Positions 1 through 13,538 of a stretch of DNA of 64,000 bases are shown piece by piece; within the stretch, counting starts at the first letter, position 1; the number at the start of each line of letters is the position of its first letter. The notes beneath the pieces were generated by a model. It was not told where the DNA came from and made no database searches. It saw only the letters and a program-made list of their open reading frames with translations. The position numbers were made by a program, and so were the translations under genes. Source of the stretch: Acanthacorydalis orientalis (taxonomy: Eukaryota; Arthropoda; Insecta; Megaloptera; Corydalidae); contig CM068316.1 of assembly GCA_034766995.1 (NCBI GenBank), positions 16,909,090 through 16,973,089 on the forward strand. Direction: 5' to 3'.

Positions 1-465
1 CATTTTAAAGTGCATTTTACGGTTAGTCTTTTTTCAATATCTACTTTGGTTTTATTATTAATTTTGCTTCAAATTATGATATTGAATTAAAGATGGAAAA
101 GAAGCAAATAATACCAATTTTTTATATGAGTTCAAAATGGTTGGTAGAGCAGCAGAAACCGCTCGCAAACTAAACGACCCTTTTGGTGTGAATACTGTTA
201 AAGAACGTACGGTGCAATGGTGCTTCCAAAAATTTCGTTCAGAGGACGAGAGCACTGAAGATGAAGAAGCTCGCGGTCGTTCTTCTTCAGTTCATAACGA
301 CCAATTGAAAATGTTAGTTGAATCAGAATTATGTACAACAATTCGAGAGTTTGCACAAAAATTAGGCGTTCGTCATCCAACAATTCTGGTCCATTTAAAC
401 CACTTAAATTAAAAAATGTTTATAAATTTGAAGGTCAAACTGCAATTATTTTTCTAACAATCTAA
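1..465 (+). mobile_element. Mariner miniature element, family A, cut by window edge
   Basis: A non-autonomous mariner derivative; its 5' end lies outside the window. The 3' inverted repeat (CAATTATTTTTCTAACAATC) ends near 465. It carries the N-terminal DNA-binding part of a mariner transposase. An ATG at 93 opens the usual start (MEKKQI), then a frameshift moves the rest to the frame beginning near 137 (AAETARKLND, VKERTVQW, TIREFAQKLGV). The reading then runs straight into the 3' terminal region, so the catalytic domain is absent. The same layout recurs in other copies here (for example 51281-51838 and 57412-57958). The terminal repeat resembles Hsmar1/cecropia-type mariners, which is family knowledge. 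The copy is decayed and not expected to make a working protein. Confidence 0.88.
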
Positions 466-489
466 TCCTTACGGGAGGATAAATATACA

Positions 490-1085
490 ACGGCTGTGTA
501 AAAAAGATTTGTATTACCTAAAATTTGCCACTGTCAATATTCGAATAGTTCAATATAATTTATAAAAGTTCATATTGATAATTTTTTATGAAAGAAGTCG
601 CATGATTTGGAAGATCGTTTCAGATTTATGATGAAAAAATAATAGAACCATTAAATTAATTCAAAATAAACCATATTACATTACTGTACAGATTGTTGAA
701 AGCAAATAAATAGTGCAAGGATAAACTGTTGGAAAATTGAAGAAGCTTAATTACATATCTCACGATAATGTTTGAGTGCTTCATGAGTTAACTAAGAAAA
801 ATTTGATAGATCTACTCCTGATTCGCTTTTCAAACACACCAAGAACAACATATTATTGAAAACATTAATGACCTAGGAAAAATAAATCTATAAAAACGTG
901 AAGGGAGATCAACAGTCATTGATACAATCAAAAGTCAAAAAGAAAAAATTTATACGATACATTTATAATCAACTCCCCCGATAAAAATGTTCCTGTTAAA
1001 AAGTAACGCAGAAACACAAACTTGTTGAAAAATATTATTCCTTTATGAATTACTTCCCAGCGGGAACATAAAAATTACTTTCAAC
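490..1085 (+). mobile_element. Decayed mariner transposase relic
   Basis: Interrupted reading frames still resemble a mariner transposase. Around 595-640 the reading is close to the linker DLEDRFRF with DEKIIE. Around 720-830 it gives GKLKKLN followed by HELTKKNLIDL, the usual region around the mariner WVPHEL motif. Frameshifts and stops occur every few tens of bases. I found no clear terminal repeats and could not place the catalytic residues. The relic sits directly downstream of the family A miniature and just before a (TA)n tract at 1090-1124. It is older than the mariner at 41396-42688, judging by the number of lesions. The boundaries are approximate. Confidence 0.6.
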
Positions 1086-1087
1086 GG

Positions 1088-1089
<2 letters not shown>

Positions 1090-1126
<37 letters not shown>

Positions 1127-1615
1127 CCATGATAAATTAAGGGTTAAGATCCTTTCGAGCGCTACACAAACATTTAACGTTTCCTCCTGGGGCGCACCCT
1201 GCAATCTATCTTCAACTTAAAAATTAAAATCAGAACTCTGATAATAAAATATTGCCGACCACTGATTCAGGCAGTACTTTATTAATACTAAAAATAAATA
1301 TCACTTTTTGAAATTAACTAATGGGAATAATTATAATAACGAAATGAGTCTCTTTCATGACGAGGGTTTTCTGTTACAGAAACAAGCTCAAATATGGACA
1401 ATTATCTGCTTTATGAATGATACCATTTAACAGAGTTTAATTAGAGATGGGATACATTTCGAAATATATTTTTGAAGTATAATACATAATTAAGCGTTCT
1501 CATCAACGAATATTAGGATAAGATGTCTGCTAAATACTTCAACAGTGCAGAAATTTAAAAACTGTTATATATGTTGATGTGAACACAAAATCAAAATTAC
1601 CATACATATCCGCTC

Positions 1616-1661
<46 letters not shown>

Positions 1662-1872
1662 GATGTGTATGTACAAAACAGGATTTTTTCTAAAATTAGT
1701 AAAAAAAACATAAAAACTGATATCACTTGACATATTACATTATTTATCAAATATATTTTAGTTATACTTACTATTTTTATAGTTATTATACAAAAATACA
1801 TAATACTATAATACTATTCAATACTCTAAACATTGCTCTCGAAAAATATAAATAATTTAAGTTATTCATATA
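1090..1872. other. AT-rich spacer with two (TA)n tracts
   Basis: Contains (TA)n at 1090-1124 and 1620-1660. A slightly GC-richer patch at 1150-1200 is not recognised. No reading frame here looks like a gene; the minus-strand frame at 1565-1801 is a translation of the TA tract and its flanks. Confidence 0.6.
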
Positions 1873-2960
1873 TGAGGGTGATTTGAAAATATCATGGCCG
1901 CATATATAAGTGGAGGTAATATTTTATATATTTGTGGCACATTGCAAAGCAATGTCTGTCTTACACATAACCTCAGTATATAATTAATGTGTCAAGCAGT
2001 TTGTGCACATATCAATTTAAATAAACATCTTTTTGTACCGTTGTTGAAATGGATAGAGTTGGACATCGGGAGGTAATTAAAGTTTTTTGAAAAAAAAAAC
2101 CGTAACTCCAACAGAAATCTTTAATAAGATGAAAACTTTACTGGATGATAATACAACTTTGTATACAACGGTACAGAAGTGAGTAGTTGAATTTAAATAT
2201 GGCTGTGCAAACTAGAAAATAATCCGCGTAGTGGATGACTATTACAACGATCCGAAATTTACAACGACCGAAGAAATCTTCCACAAAGTATACGATATTG
2301 TCTTACAGGATCGTCGATTGAAGATACCCGAAATTGTTAAGGTTGTGGGTTCTCAGATCAACGCGTGTATCACAATCCTAACTGAAGAGTTGAGGATGAA
2401 AAAGCTATCGGCAAGATGGGTGCCACGTTTTATGATAATTGATCATAAACGTATTCCAGTACAAATTTCCCTAGACTGTCTGGATCGATTTAAGAGGAAT
2501 ACGACCAATTTTATCCGGTGATTTGTAACTACAGATGAGACTTGGATTCACTATTACACTCCAGAGTCAAAGCAACAATCAATCCAATGGAAGCATGGTG
2601 ATATCCGGCAACAAAAAAAGAAAAATCAGTTTTATCCGCTGGAAAAGTTATGGCTTTAATTTTTTGGAATGCTAAAGGGATTTTGTTAATTGACTACCTT
2701 CTAAAAGGTAAAACAATAACGGTTGAATATTCTGCTAAACTTTTGGATTGACTCAATCAAACAATTCCTGAAGAAAGACGCAAGTTTATCAAAGAAAAAA
2801 ATCATCTTCCATTAGGACAATGCAAGTCCCCATACAAGTGTTGTATCGATAGTAAACTCGTTGAATTGAAGTGCGATTTTGCCCCATCCAGCATATTCTC
2901 CAGATTTGCTCTTCCGGTGAATATAGCAAAGCAAATTTTTGGAACCACCATTGCGTTATC
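1873..2960 (+). mobile_element. Decayed mariner (Famar1-like ends), 3' part missing
   Basis: The left end GAGGGTGATTTGAAAA follows a TA and matches the style of Famar1-type mariner termini (family knowledge). The transposase starts near 2049 (MDRVGHREV) and is broken by frameshifts and stops. Recognisable blocks are ILTEELRMKKLSARWVPR (about 2377-2430), TTDETWIHYYTPESKQQS (about 2529-2580, first catalytic Asp kept), SAGKVMALIFWNAKGILLIDYL (about 2637-2700) and DNASPHTSVV (about 2817-2850, second Asp kept, preceding Gln now a stop). The third Asp region is lost after PAYSPDL (about 2890-2915). At 2935-2957 there is a short reverse-strand match to the family A HTH sequence, so another element may have interrupted the 3' end. 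I found no 3' inverted repeat. Confidence 0.85.
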
Positions 2961-3592
2961 ATTCATCTAAAAGTGAATCTAGATTCTTTCTATATTACTT
3001 TCTGTTACAAAATACTGACGTGTTAATAAAAATAAACTTTTAATGGTAAAAAAAAATTTAAGACAACATATTGAATAATTTTGAATGACGTTTATATAAA
3101 AAATATTCCATAAATATTTAACAACTAAAAACCCATTTAATAAAATATAATTTACACGTGATAATTGATATTAAATATTTACATTTAAATTTTTATTGAA
3201 AACATCAATTTGATCATTAAATTTCATATTAATTACTCTCATCAGTTTAACATATGATTTCGCTATTAAATTCAATGAAACTATTCAAACTTGATTAACA
3301 AGAGCGCATAAATATAGTAACGACCATTAAAATATTATCATTATTTTATGTTCTGTTAAAATTTCATGTAAATCAAAAATGTAACTTCAATTTTAATGAC
3401 ACCATCAATACATAACACAAAGCTTTATGGCAGTGTTGAACATATTCTATAAACGAGACTGCAGTTAATTTCGTTTTTGACCTACATAAACAACAACTCT
3501 TCATGAATTTATATCTGTACGTTTGCATAGACTCAATTATGTACAATCATACATACCCATAAGTCCGTGCATATGTACACACATACATACAA

Positions 3593-3640
<48 letters not shown>

Positions 3641-3712
3641 TTATAGAATCTTTGAGGTTATATATGTGTACTAACGTACATTATCTCGCACCGACATTAA
3701 CCATCCTTTAGA
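2961..3712. other. AT-rich spacer
   Basis: Very AT-rich with a (TA)n tract at 3597-3636. I see no gene or recognisable element; the plus-strand frame at 3523-3711 reads through the TA tract. Confidence 0.5.
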
Positions 3713-3990
3713 TTAAGCCGAAGCTTTATCTTCCTCGGTAAAGGTAACATAAAGACGGTACCCATAAAAAAGGGTACAAATTAACTCAGCACGCACACTT
3801 GTTTGGACGCGTTTATTATAATTTTCGAGCGACGATGCAGCATTTTTTAAAGATAAAAAGCGTTCAACGATCGTAATGTTGACAGGTGGCAATGCCATGC
3901 GGACATCATAACAAGTCGATTTAAGTGATAATGTGATTTGCTCGACCAATGGAAAAGTCCGTTTTAATTGCGTCAATCCCTGTCGTTACG
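3713..3990 (-). CDS. Unrecognised open frame in a less AT-rich patch
   Basis: A minus-strand frame of about 88 codons with no ATG at its upstream end. It contains LPPVNITIVERFLSLKNAASSLENYNKRVQ (shown here only as a guide: key parts are LPPVNITIV and SSLENYNKR). Base composition is visibly less AT-biased than the neighbours and codon use is more mixed than in the TA-derived frames. I recognise no family. On the minus strand a weak splice-acceptor-like ACAG lies just upstream at about 3984, so an internal or last exon is possible, but an old transposon remnant is equally possible. A short inverted repeat (GTCGTTAC / GTAACGAC) lies between about 3983 and 4050. Confidence 0.2.
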
Positions 3991-4993
3991 AATAATGCAC
4001 TACAACGCTGAAAATTGTGGCGTTAATGTTCGTTATAGTCGTGTAACGACGGTCCAATTGGTGTTATAACGTACAGTTATACATATATGCACTTATACCT
4101 ATGTACGTTTTGCATAATGATCCATAGGTTATGTTGAAAATGAATCGTAAAACCGATCTAAAATATATACTCCTGTCAAACTTATTTTCTCTTGTTATCT
4201 TTGATATGTATTTTATATTTTAGAAGATAAATTAATAATAATAAACGCAGATAACATTAATTTAAAAATGCAAATATTCAATTAAATCTTGTATTTTCGC
4301 ATAAATACATTCTACAATTTTTCCGATTAAATAAAAATTTGATTTAAAAACAAACTTTCGATATCTAGAAGCTATTAAAAACTTTTAAAGTGGAGAAAAA
4401 AACTGTCTTATGAAGATCAAAATTAATTATATAAATATTTGTGAAATGAATATAAATATAAAAATTACTTTTATTTAAGTTATAGATTTTAACGACTGTT
4501 GTCTTATTGTTTTATTAAATTGTATACAGTACGTCAATCTGATAAACAAAAAAATTCTATAGAAAATAATATTAATAATAGAAAACTTGTTATAAATCGA
4601 AAATGTAGAATTAAGACATGCGTACATTTTATGAAAACATGGTTATGGAAACAAGTATTGTCATTTTATTTTTATCAAAATACTAGTTACAAACACATAC
4701 CATCTTAGTATTAAATAATCTATATTTAATATTAAGAGATCCATAATACGTTCAAAATAAAATAAGACTACAGAAAAATAAGATATAATTTTAATTCATA
4801 AAGTCAATTTTTTGCACAATCCACGTTAAAAACAAAAAATGGATCTAACATCTGAACATTCGAATTTTTAATACAATTAATAATCATTATTTTTTTAAAT
4901 AAATATTTTTTTACATCTCGTATTTATAATTACCGCATATATTATGATATATTAAAATTAAATATATATTCATATATATAAATATATATATAC

Positions 4994-5040
<47 letters not shown>

Positions 5041-6162
5041 TATATAATTGGAAAGTGTTTATATCTGTGTCCGAAAATGATAGAAACCGATGCATTTGTT
5101 ATAAGACTAAATGTTAACAAGAAATAGTTAAATTAAAAAAAAGCTCAATTTTTTTTATAAATAATTCGTTCTTATTTTGAAAATTATATATCATTTGTAG
5201 TACTGTATTTATATAATTTTAAAAATATGAACGTCTAGACGTTAAGTAAACATTTAGACTTAATGTACTTTTTTTAAGAAACAATTACAATTTCATCGAT
5301 TAAATTTCATAATTTCAGTGCTGGAAACAGACATTGTTTTTTTAAGTATATAGTAATTTTGTAAATTATTTTTAACTCGTGAAGCGAATTATAAATTGTT
5401 CACTTGTAGTTGTCCATAATTAAGTCCGATTTCCAATAACAGAATGTTACTTAACTAATAATCAAACGAGTAGGTAAATATACTGGATTAAATAAATCAG
5501 ATTTAAGAACTTTTTAGACAGTAACATAAGGGCGCATTCATATGATGTAATAATTTCTCGTAACTTTTATTCTTAAAAAAAAATAAAATAGGAAAATATT
5601 AAGGATTTACAATTCAATGCATGAAATTAAAAAAAAAGATTTGTAAAAAAATAAATAATTACGTAACTTTTTCAATGAAAAATATGAATAATAATTGAAT
5701 ACTAACCCCTTGATAAACAAATTAATTTAAATTCGATATGACCAAAAAATACTATTTATTTTTCAACTTAATATTTGTGTAAGCTTAACAAAGAAAATAA
5801 TATTTATACATTGATAAATATTATAAATTCAATATTAATAACCAAAATTAATAAAGAATAATTAAATAATAAATTAAACAATAATTCAATAGACCTGTAA
5901 GATATGAAACTTGTCGAAACATTCTGATAAATGTAGAGGTACTTTTACATTATTAATTCGTTTCGCTTCTTATATTATTTTTTGAGCACACGTGACACCT
6001 CCTTGCAGGATGTTGCTTTTTACCACTGGAAGATATATGTTTAGGAAATGTGTTCTCACACGAATAGCTCATTTGGCTTTCACTGTTACTTTCGTACAAA
6101 TTTAAAACAGACATGTTGCAGGGTTCGTTTCTATGGTTCACACTTGAATATTGAATACATAC

Positions 6163-6164
<2 letters not shown>
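3991..6164. other. AT-rich spacer, no gene seen
   Basis: Long AT-rich stretch with a broken (TA)n/(CA)n tract at 4973-5042. I read both strands and recognise no coding, RNA or transposon feature. Short frames at 4499-4708 and 5953-6141 have no family resemblance and fit chance in AT-rich DNA. Confidence 0.55.

Positions 6165-6201
<37 letters not shown>
6165..6201. repeat. (TA)n tract at the 5' side of a LINE fragment
   Basis: Pure TA dinucleotide tract lying about 10 bp upstream of the first recognisable LINE codons. Confidence 0.95.
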
Positions 6202-6205
<4 letters not shown>

Positions 6206-7216
6206 TACAGGGCACATATATCAAGCTGCTAGATAACATTTATAAAAATGCAACGATGTCGGTGAAGCTACATGAAGAAACAAGAAAGATAAAAATCGAG
6301 AAAGGTGTAAGACGGAGATACAATTTCTCCTAAATTGTTTACTGCGGCCTTGGAACAAGTATTTAAATCGCTCGACTGGGAGAACAAAGGAATCGAAATA
6401 AAAGGCGAAAGATTAAGCAATCTCCGGTTTGCCGATGATATAGTTATTTTCGCAAATACTCCGGAAGAGCTGCAAAAGAGGATAGGAGAACTAAACGATG
6501 CCAGTCAGAAAATCGGCCTCAACAGTCCTCAACGGCCTCAAGTACTGTTCAATGCGTTTTTCTGTTCGAAGAAAATTGAAATAAAAGGAATGGAAATAGA
6601 AGTTACGAAATATGTCTATCTGGGCCAGCTTATCAACAGAGATGGATCATTCACTAAAGAAGTAAATACGAGAATAAAAATTGGATGAAGCTCTTTTGGA
6701 CGAGACGCCTCGATATTTAAATCAACAATCCCACTCTGTTTAAAGAAAAAAGTATTTTATCAGTATACTACCAGTCCTTAACTACGGCAGCGAAACATGG
6801 TTGCTTAACGTCAAAATAGTTCAAAGACTCCAAACAACACAACGAAGCATGGAAAGATGCATGTTGGGAATAATAAGAAGAGATAAAAAGAAAATAGAAT
6901 GGATACGAAAACGAACAGGAGTCACAAATATAATAAGAAGAGTAAAGAGTCTGAAATGGAAATGGGCGGGACATGTCGCAAGAAGAGAATACAACCGATG
7001 GACAAGAGAAATTATTGACTGGGAACCAAGGAATATAAAAAGACACAGAAAGAGAATAATGAACAGATAGGATAAGGATATTAAAAACTTTCTTGGATAT
7101 CTGTGGAAAAGAGAGACACTGAATCGAACAAAATGGAAAATCATGGAAGAGGCCTTTATCCAGCAGTGGATTAACAGAAGCTGAAGATGATGATGATATA
7201 TATATATATATATATA
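6202..7216 (+). pseudogene. RTE-like LINE, 5'-truncated reverse transcriptase fragment
   Basis: This is the C-terminal half of the reverse transcriptase of an RTE-type non-LTR retrotransposon. It starts in the finger/palm region (YIKLLDNIYKNATMSVKL at about 6220), continues through GVRRG-TISPKLFTAALEQVF, and contains the catalytic FADD motif (LRFADDIVIFAN, about 6423-6460). It then runs through VTKYVYLGQLINRDGS (about 6600-6650) and the thumb/C-terminal region (RSMERCMLGIIRRDKK, KWKWAGHVARREYNRWTR; about 6840-7010) to QQWINRS and a stop near 7183. Frameshifts lie around 6315, 6690 and 6770, and TGG has become TAG at about 7069. The 3' tail is GAAGATGATGATGATA followed by (TA)n to 7217. It is 5'-truncated, as is usual for LINEs, and non-functional. 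A second copy is at 13575-13873. Confidence 0.92.
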
Positions 7217-7529
7217 ATTATTTCCTTCTAATATTTGCTTTGTAGCTGCACTAAAAGAAATTAAATCTGCATGTGTCTCAGAGACGCCAATGTTTACAAT
7301 GGCATAAAAAACACATGACATACCAGAGACTGTATGTGAAGGGATTAATAATAAAATTCAATTATCGAGAATAAAAAAAATGCTTTGATTAATTATTATA
7401 CTTGATAAAATATACTTATATTAAATTTTTATTTTCACAGAATATATTATTCGATTTTAAACTTACACGCACAATTAGATGTATATAAAGGTTATATTTA
7501 CATGCAAGCATGCATGCCTGTTGTGTATT

Positions 7530-7592
<63 letters not shown>

Positions 7593-9678
7593 TGTGTATA
7601 TATAAATAGATAGATAAAGAGAGAAATATGCATGTGTGTGTGTGAGTGCGTAAAAGTGATTGCGACTGTGAAGACACGTACGTGCGTGTTTATTGATACC
7701 CGTATAAATATGAAATAGTAAACATATGCATAGACAGAAATTTGCAAGTAAAATTAATTTTGTGTTAATGACAGTATATACAAAATAAGAATAAATAATC
7801 AATGTTTAATTAATATACAATAAATAACCTATATAAATGTATCAAATAACGTGCTGTTTAAAACCATACATTATGTACTCAATTTTAATTATCGCGTTGT
7901 ATGATATTCGTTTGTTTAGACTCGTATGCATGCATTTGGAACGGAGCGCCAACAACGAAATTAATTAATGAATTATATCAACATATTTTACATTGATGAT
8001 TGCAAATAGCGTCAATGGTACACGTTAACGGTTGTTATACTCTCTGTGTTAACGTTCAGTGTTCGGGGATTAGATTGGAGCGTTTGACACGTGCATAAAA
8101 CAATCTTGTCAGATCTCCGCGCCGTTGTCATTTCACAGCGTCGACGAGATTTTACGATTGAAGCGAGACAACACACTGTTCGACGAGAGTTTAATTAATT
8201 TTTGACTGGATATTAAATATGTAGCAGTTTCTTAAACATCAGGCCATTACATTAGTAATATCGTTTCGCTCTACATATTTCATACCAACATCTGTATGTT
8301 TGTGTGTGTGTGTGTATATGTGCATGCAGAGTTTTAATCGTATCCGTGTATAAATCTGATTTCGGAATGAAACTCTTATTGTTTTTAATAACAGAGTATT
8401 ACAATGTCTTTTTATACAAGAAAACTAAATAATAAACTTTGAAATGACTGGAAAAAATTCCTAGACAATTTCACAACGTGACTAAAATAAAACTGAACGC
8501 ATTAAAAAAAGAGATGTTTTAATACAGTTTGTCGACAATTAATAACTAATTTATTTATCAAAAAATTAGAAAGTGCTTTAAAGTTAAAGTTATAACATTT
8601 TTTGAATATAACTGATGTTTAGTAATATAATGGTTTGGTTAAGAATACTTTTTAGATTAGGAGTTTAAAATGTATTTATATAACAAAGTGATTTTATTGC
8701 TGAGAAATAGTTAAGGTGATAAATAAATAAGAGTATATTTAAATTAAGAAATATTTTCTCCAGTATCACTACTTAATAAATATAATATTTTTTAGAGTAT
8801 CAGAAAGTAACACATTATCAAATTTTTAAACCTACAAAATGCAATTATGAAGGAATATTCTAGATGGTGAATTAGTAAGAGACAAGAAAATTTGAATACA
8901 CATACTCTTTCTGTAAATAACATGTCGAAAAACTCTATTTACACTAATCAATTATTTCTTTGATACACAAACACATTACTGATCATTTGTTGATTGTTGC
9001 TGATAAGCATTTCAATGGGTCAGTCAAATCTCTTTATTTCTTATCATTGAAACTTTGGAAAATAAATGTTATTTATCAATTACTTTCTACTAATTCCAAT
9101 GGAAGGGTTACTTTTTATCGCTAATTTTTTTAAAAAAAACTATAACAGGTAAACTTAGATAATCAAGATTCTTTCCAGAAGTGGGATTTTCCTTATACAA
9201 TAACGTTATTATTAATATTCGGTTTAGAGAAACTGAATATGAAAATGTTAGTGTTTAGTATGCTACTTCTACTAGGCGTATTATTAACCCAATTTGTTTG
9301 AAAAAGTTATAACTGTATCTTTATTTAATTAATTCAATCCAAATTTCATTAATCTTTAGAATGATTGGTGTTGTAATAGTTTTTAACTAATTTATAGAAC
9401 GTATTATCATTTAAAACCAATTATATATTAGAAAATATCAATTATTTATAAGATCATAATGTATCTAGCATGTTTTTTTTTCATAGAATAAAGGAGAGAC
9501 AATCATACTCTATGGCTTACACTTGACGTGGCATTGAATAGATCAAAAAGTGAAAATACTACATACACAAAGTTAAACAACAAAACACCCTTATAAACAT
9601 TGTAATCTGTTTAGTACTCTTCAAAATCGAGTATAGAAAGAATTTTGTTTTCCATTTATATTTATTAATCAATTATTA
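7217..9678. other. AT-rich spacer with (CT)n-(TA)n tract and a mixed-complexity island
   Basis: A (CT)n tract at 7530-7547 runs directly into (TA)n at 7548-7590, followed by TG-rich sequence. At about 7900-8210 the sequence is less AT-biased, with CpG-containing words (CTCCGCGCCGTTG, GCGTCGACGAG) and an initiator-like TTCAGTG at about 8053; it could be conserved non-coding or promoter DNA. The rest, including 8210-9678, shows nothing I recognise. Confidence 0.45.
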
Positions 9679-10230
9679 TTAGGATAGCAGAAAAATAATT
9701 GTGGTCTATGACCTTCAAATTCATATAAATTTTTCTATTTTTTAATTAACCTATGTTTCAGATGGACCAGAACTGTTGGATGACTAGCATCTAACTTTTG
9801 TGCAAACTTTAGAATTGTTGTGTATGGTTCTGATTCAACTAATCTTCAGTTAGTTGTTATGAACTAAAGGACGCCCGCGACCTTCTTCATCTAAGGCTCT
9901 TGTCCCCAGTATGAAATTTTTGTAACCACAAATGCACTGTACGTTCCTTAACCTTAATCGTTTAGTTTATGAGCAGTTTCTGCTGCTTTACCGCCGGTTT
10001 TGAACTCATATAAAAAATACTCTTATTTTATTCTTTTCCATCTTTAATTTAATAACCCAATTTGAATCGAAATTAATAATAAAATCAAAATCGATATTTC
10101 CAAAATAAAGACCGAAAAATACGCTTCAAAATGATATTAACATCGACACGACGAAATGACACTTTCATTGAAAAAAAAAAAAATTATAATTCAGAAAACA
10201 AAAACCGCAATTATTTTCATACAAACTTAA
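9679..10230 (-). mobile_element. Mariner miniature element, family A
   Basis: Complete but decayed copy in reverse orientation, about 552 bp, flanked by TA on both sides. The left end TTAGGATAGCAGAAAAATAA is the reverse complement of the family 3' terminus; the right end near 10230 is the 5' terminus (CCGCAATTATTTTCATACAA). The reverse strand encodes remnants of the mariner HTH region (the QWCF/KFRAG, SVHNDQL and ESEPYTTI-type blocks lie between 9780 and 9985). The catalytic core is absent. Internal substitutions and small deletions have destroyed the frame. Confidence 0.88.
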
Positions 10231-11166
10231 TATTTTCGTAAACAGAATTATAGTTATAAATAACACAACTGTGTCGATGTTCAATATTTCTTATTTGCTG
10301 TATTTAAAAAACACAACATAAAAATTATATTTCGTCTTCTTCCCTTAAATTTTGTAAAATTATTGTATTTGAATTCTGAAAATAAATTTGATATTGCCTA
10401 AAAAACAATTTATTCCGTAAAAACATCTTCAGAATTTGAACAATAAAATGTATTAAACTTGAATTATGAAATGGAAATGTTATTTACTTGAGTTAATTTT
10501 TTATCGGAAATAAATTTTAAGAATAAATCTGTTTTATCAGCATTAAACCATTTATTTTTTTATTCTTTTGGCTACTGATTATATTAAAATTTGTTTGGTT
10601 TATGTCTTATTCTAGTTATGTTTTAGTTTGATACTGCAGCAAAATTCATCTGCGAATGATCCTGAATTAAATTAATATTCTACAAACAACATATTTTTTT
10701 ATTAAAATGTCCAGTAATTATTTATTATATTATGAATGATATTATAGTATATAATAGATATTGGAGAATAATTATTCAGTATATCAAAATAGACAATAGA
10801 CAATTATTGAATATTTTTGTTGAGAAAAAATTACGGGATGTGAGATATTAATTAATTTTTGAAAGAATATTTTTTTAATAAAACGGTTTACTACTAGTCA
10901 ATAAATTAGTTTCAATGATATAAAAAATTGAATTATATAAAAAACTAAAAGAGTGTATGTTCAGTGACTCGTATATTCTAATCGATCAGCAAATGCATTA
11001 TAAAAATATTAATTTCAATAAAATAACTAAATTCTGTCAAATTCACATTTACTGCACTGCAACAAATCTTATTTTCCAGAATATTTACTAACCTGTTTAT
11101 CCTGTCACTTTCCAATTGCTTTCAAAATATAATGTAGCGTTATGTTACAGTGTGTGTGTATGTGTA

Positions 11167-11170
<4 letters not shown>
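10231..11170. other. AT-rich spacer, nothing recognised
   Basis: Uniformly AT-rich; no coding frame, structured RNA or transposon end recognised on either strand. Confidence 0.55.

Positions 11171-11220
<50 letters not shown>
11171..11220. repeat. (TA)n tract left of a family B element
   Basis: Uninterrupted TA dinucleotides, about 49 bp, ending at the start of the element. Confidence 0.95.
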
Positions 11221-11222
<2 letters not shown>

Positions 11223-11725
11223 GGAAAAATTAATTCGGTGCCTCTAAAGTGAAACAATCATAACTATGTTTTAAATTATATTTTTTCGACATTTTATGAT
11301 TTCAAAATAAGAACATTAACATTTAAGAACATTACATATTCTGACTTAGCAACTGGTATAACTTCACAAAATACTAGTGAACACGATAGCGACCAAGAAG
11401 AACCTTTTTAGGAATTACATACTTTTACCATTCTAGATGAAAAATATACTAGCAAAACCGCTGAAATGATTCATTGAGCTTTTGGGGAAGGTGTAACAAA
11501 TAAAACATAAAAAATTCTAAAACAGTAAAAGTTCGAAAATTCACTAAGATTTCATTGACTCAAAACCCAATTTTTTTCGGCAATTAATTCGTCAGTTACC
11601 CGCGAGATGGATCAGTTATAGAAAATAATGATGGATATTGAATATGAATATTAAAATGTAATCCATTTTTCTGTAAACATTCATTTTCTACATAAAAAGC
11701 ACATAATTAATTTGTACGGATGATA

Positions 11726-11726
<1 letters not shown>
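11221..11726 (+). mobile_element. Mariner miniature element, family B, copy 1
   Basis: Ends carry TAATTCGGTGCC at the left and the degenerate counterpart GCACATAATTAATTTGTACG at the right. It belongs to the same family as 28490-28990 and 46743-47245. The interior keeps traces of a mariner N-terminal region (SKTAEMIH-AFGEGV, about 11450-11500) that jumps directly to the extreme C-terminus (RQLPARWIS at about 11590-11620), so the catalytic domain was deleted. The element sits between (TA)n at 11171-11220 and (TA)n at 11726-11757, consistent with insertion into a TA tract. The frames are destroyed. Confidence 0.8.
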
Positions 11727-11757
<31 letters not shown>

Positions 11758-12542
11758 CACTTACAAATAAAGGCAAAAATTCAGTAGAAAGTAAAATTAC
11801 GTAAATGTAAATTCGTTTAAATAATTCATTTAACTTTCATTTAACTATTAATAATTTAAATAAATAAGATTAAAATTCATGCTTTTCCTGTGTTTGGAAA
11901 ATGTAGTAATTACATAAAAATGTTTTCCTACGGAAAGTATACTTTTCACAGATATAAATACACAGTTCATTTGATTCTTAATAAAATTAATTAGTAAATT
12001 CTTAAATAATTTTCTTTCAAATAAAAATTTAAAATAATCTCAATTTCTACTACATATATATACATATACGTCCACAAATTTGAAAATAATTAATAATATA
12101 AATATTTTATTTAATTTAGTTTTTTTTTCTAGAAATAATAATAGTAAAATGTATCCCCACAAGAAAAGTTATGAAGAAATTTAATAACAATTAACTTAAT
12201 CTTCACTTCAATAAAAAAACTTCTGAATTCTGAAGAATAATAATTTATAATAGAGCAGAGGTAATCTTAAGGTATATATATAGTTAGATAGATATAGATA
12301 GAGAGAAAGATAGAGAGAGAGAGAAAGATGGAGAGAAAGAGGATGTTTCAATTCAGGTTTCCATATGAAAGTATTAGAAAAATCGCAAAAATTAAACAAA
12401 AACATATTTTTAATTAATATTTTAATTCAATTTAATACTAAAGTACTATATGAAAAATAACATGTTTTTTTAATTTTTGCGCTATTTTTTTATTACTTTC
12501 ATGTAGAAGTCTAAATGTAATCAACTATATATATATATATAG

Positions 12543-12594
<52 letters not shown>

Positions 12595-13116
12595 TTATAT
12601 AAAATATATACATGTATATATATATATATATATACACAGGCATGTATGTATGTATATATATCCTAACAAACACCCTATACAAAATTTTACAGAACAAATA
12701 TTTTTCGAACTAAAAATACATTACGAAGAAACAAAAATATTTTAAAAAATATTAATTATATAACGACAAAATATAATTATTCCATAGAAAATATTATGAA
12801 TTAAAAAACAAATTATAATTTTCAACCAATAACAGTTTTTCAAATTAAAACTTTTAAAACATAATTTGATTTTAATGGAGCAGTGAATATCAAAATAATT
12901 AAATAATTAAATCAAAACATTCGTCCAACTACTAATAATTTTCAATTATACATAACTATCGATCTAAATTTCGTTTTATTTCATATTGTAGCCAGTACTA
13001 AAACACTTTTATTATATGAAATATTTAATAAAATAGGAGAGTATATATATATATATATATATTTATATGCATATATGTAGTGATAATACTATTTTAATGT
13101 ATTGTGTTTATTGTAT

Positions 13117-13153
<37 letters not shown>

Positions 13154-13538
13154 TGGTTGTATATAAACTGCAGTGACAAAGAAATAAGAATATATGGAAA
13201 AACCTTTTAAAAAGTTCCGATGCAACTCTATAAATATAAAATACAAGTAAAAAGCGTTCAGGTCAGTGCTTTTCAAACTCCTCAAAGCTACTGTAACTGT
13301 TCATTTAATAACATTATGCTGTGAATCTCCTACACTTAATTAACCTCTTTAGAATCAGAAATGTTATATGATACGTAACTGAACTGTTGGTATATGTACA
13401 AATTATAAAGGACATTTTATACGGAGGTTTTTAATATTTAGTAAAGTTTAACTAATTATACAATATGAGCATATTAGAGCAGAGATAATTAAGCGGAAAT
13501 TATATTTGAAATTTACTATTTCATAGATTCTACCAATA

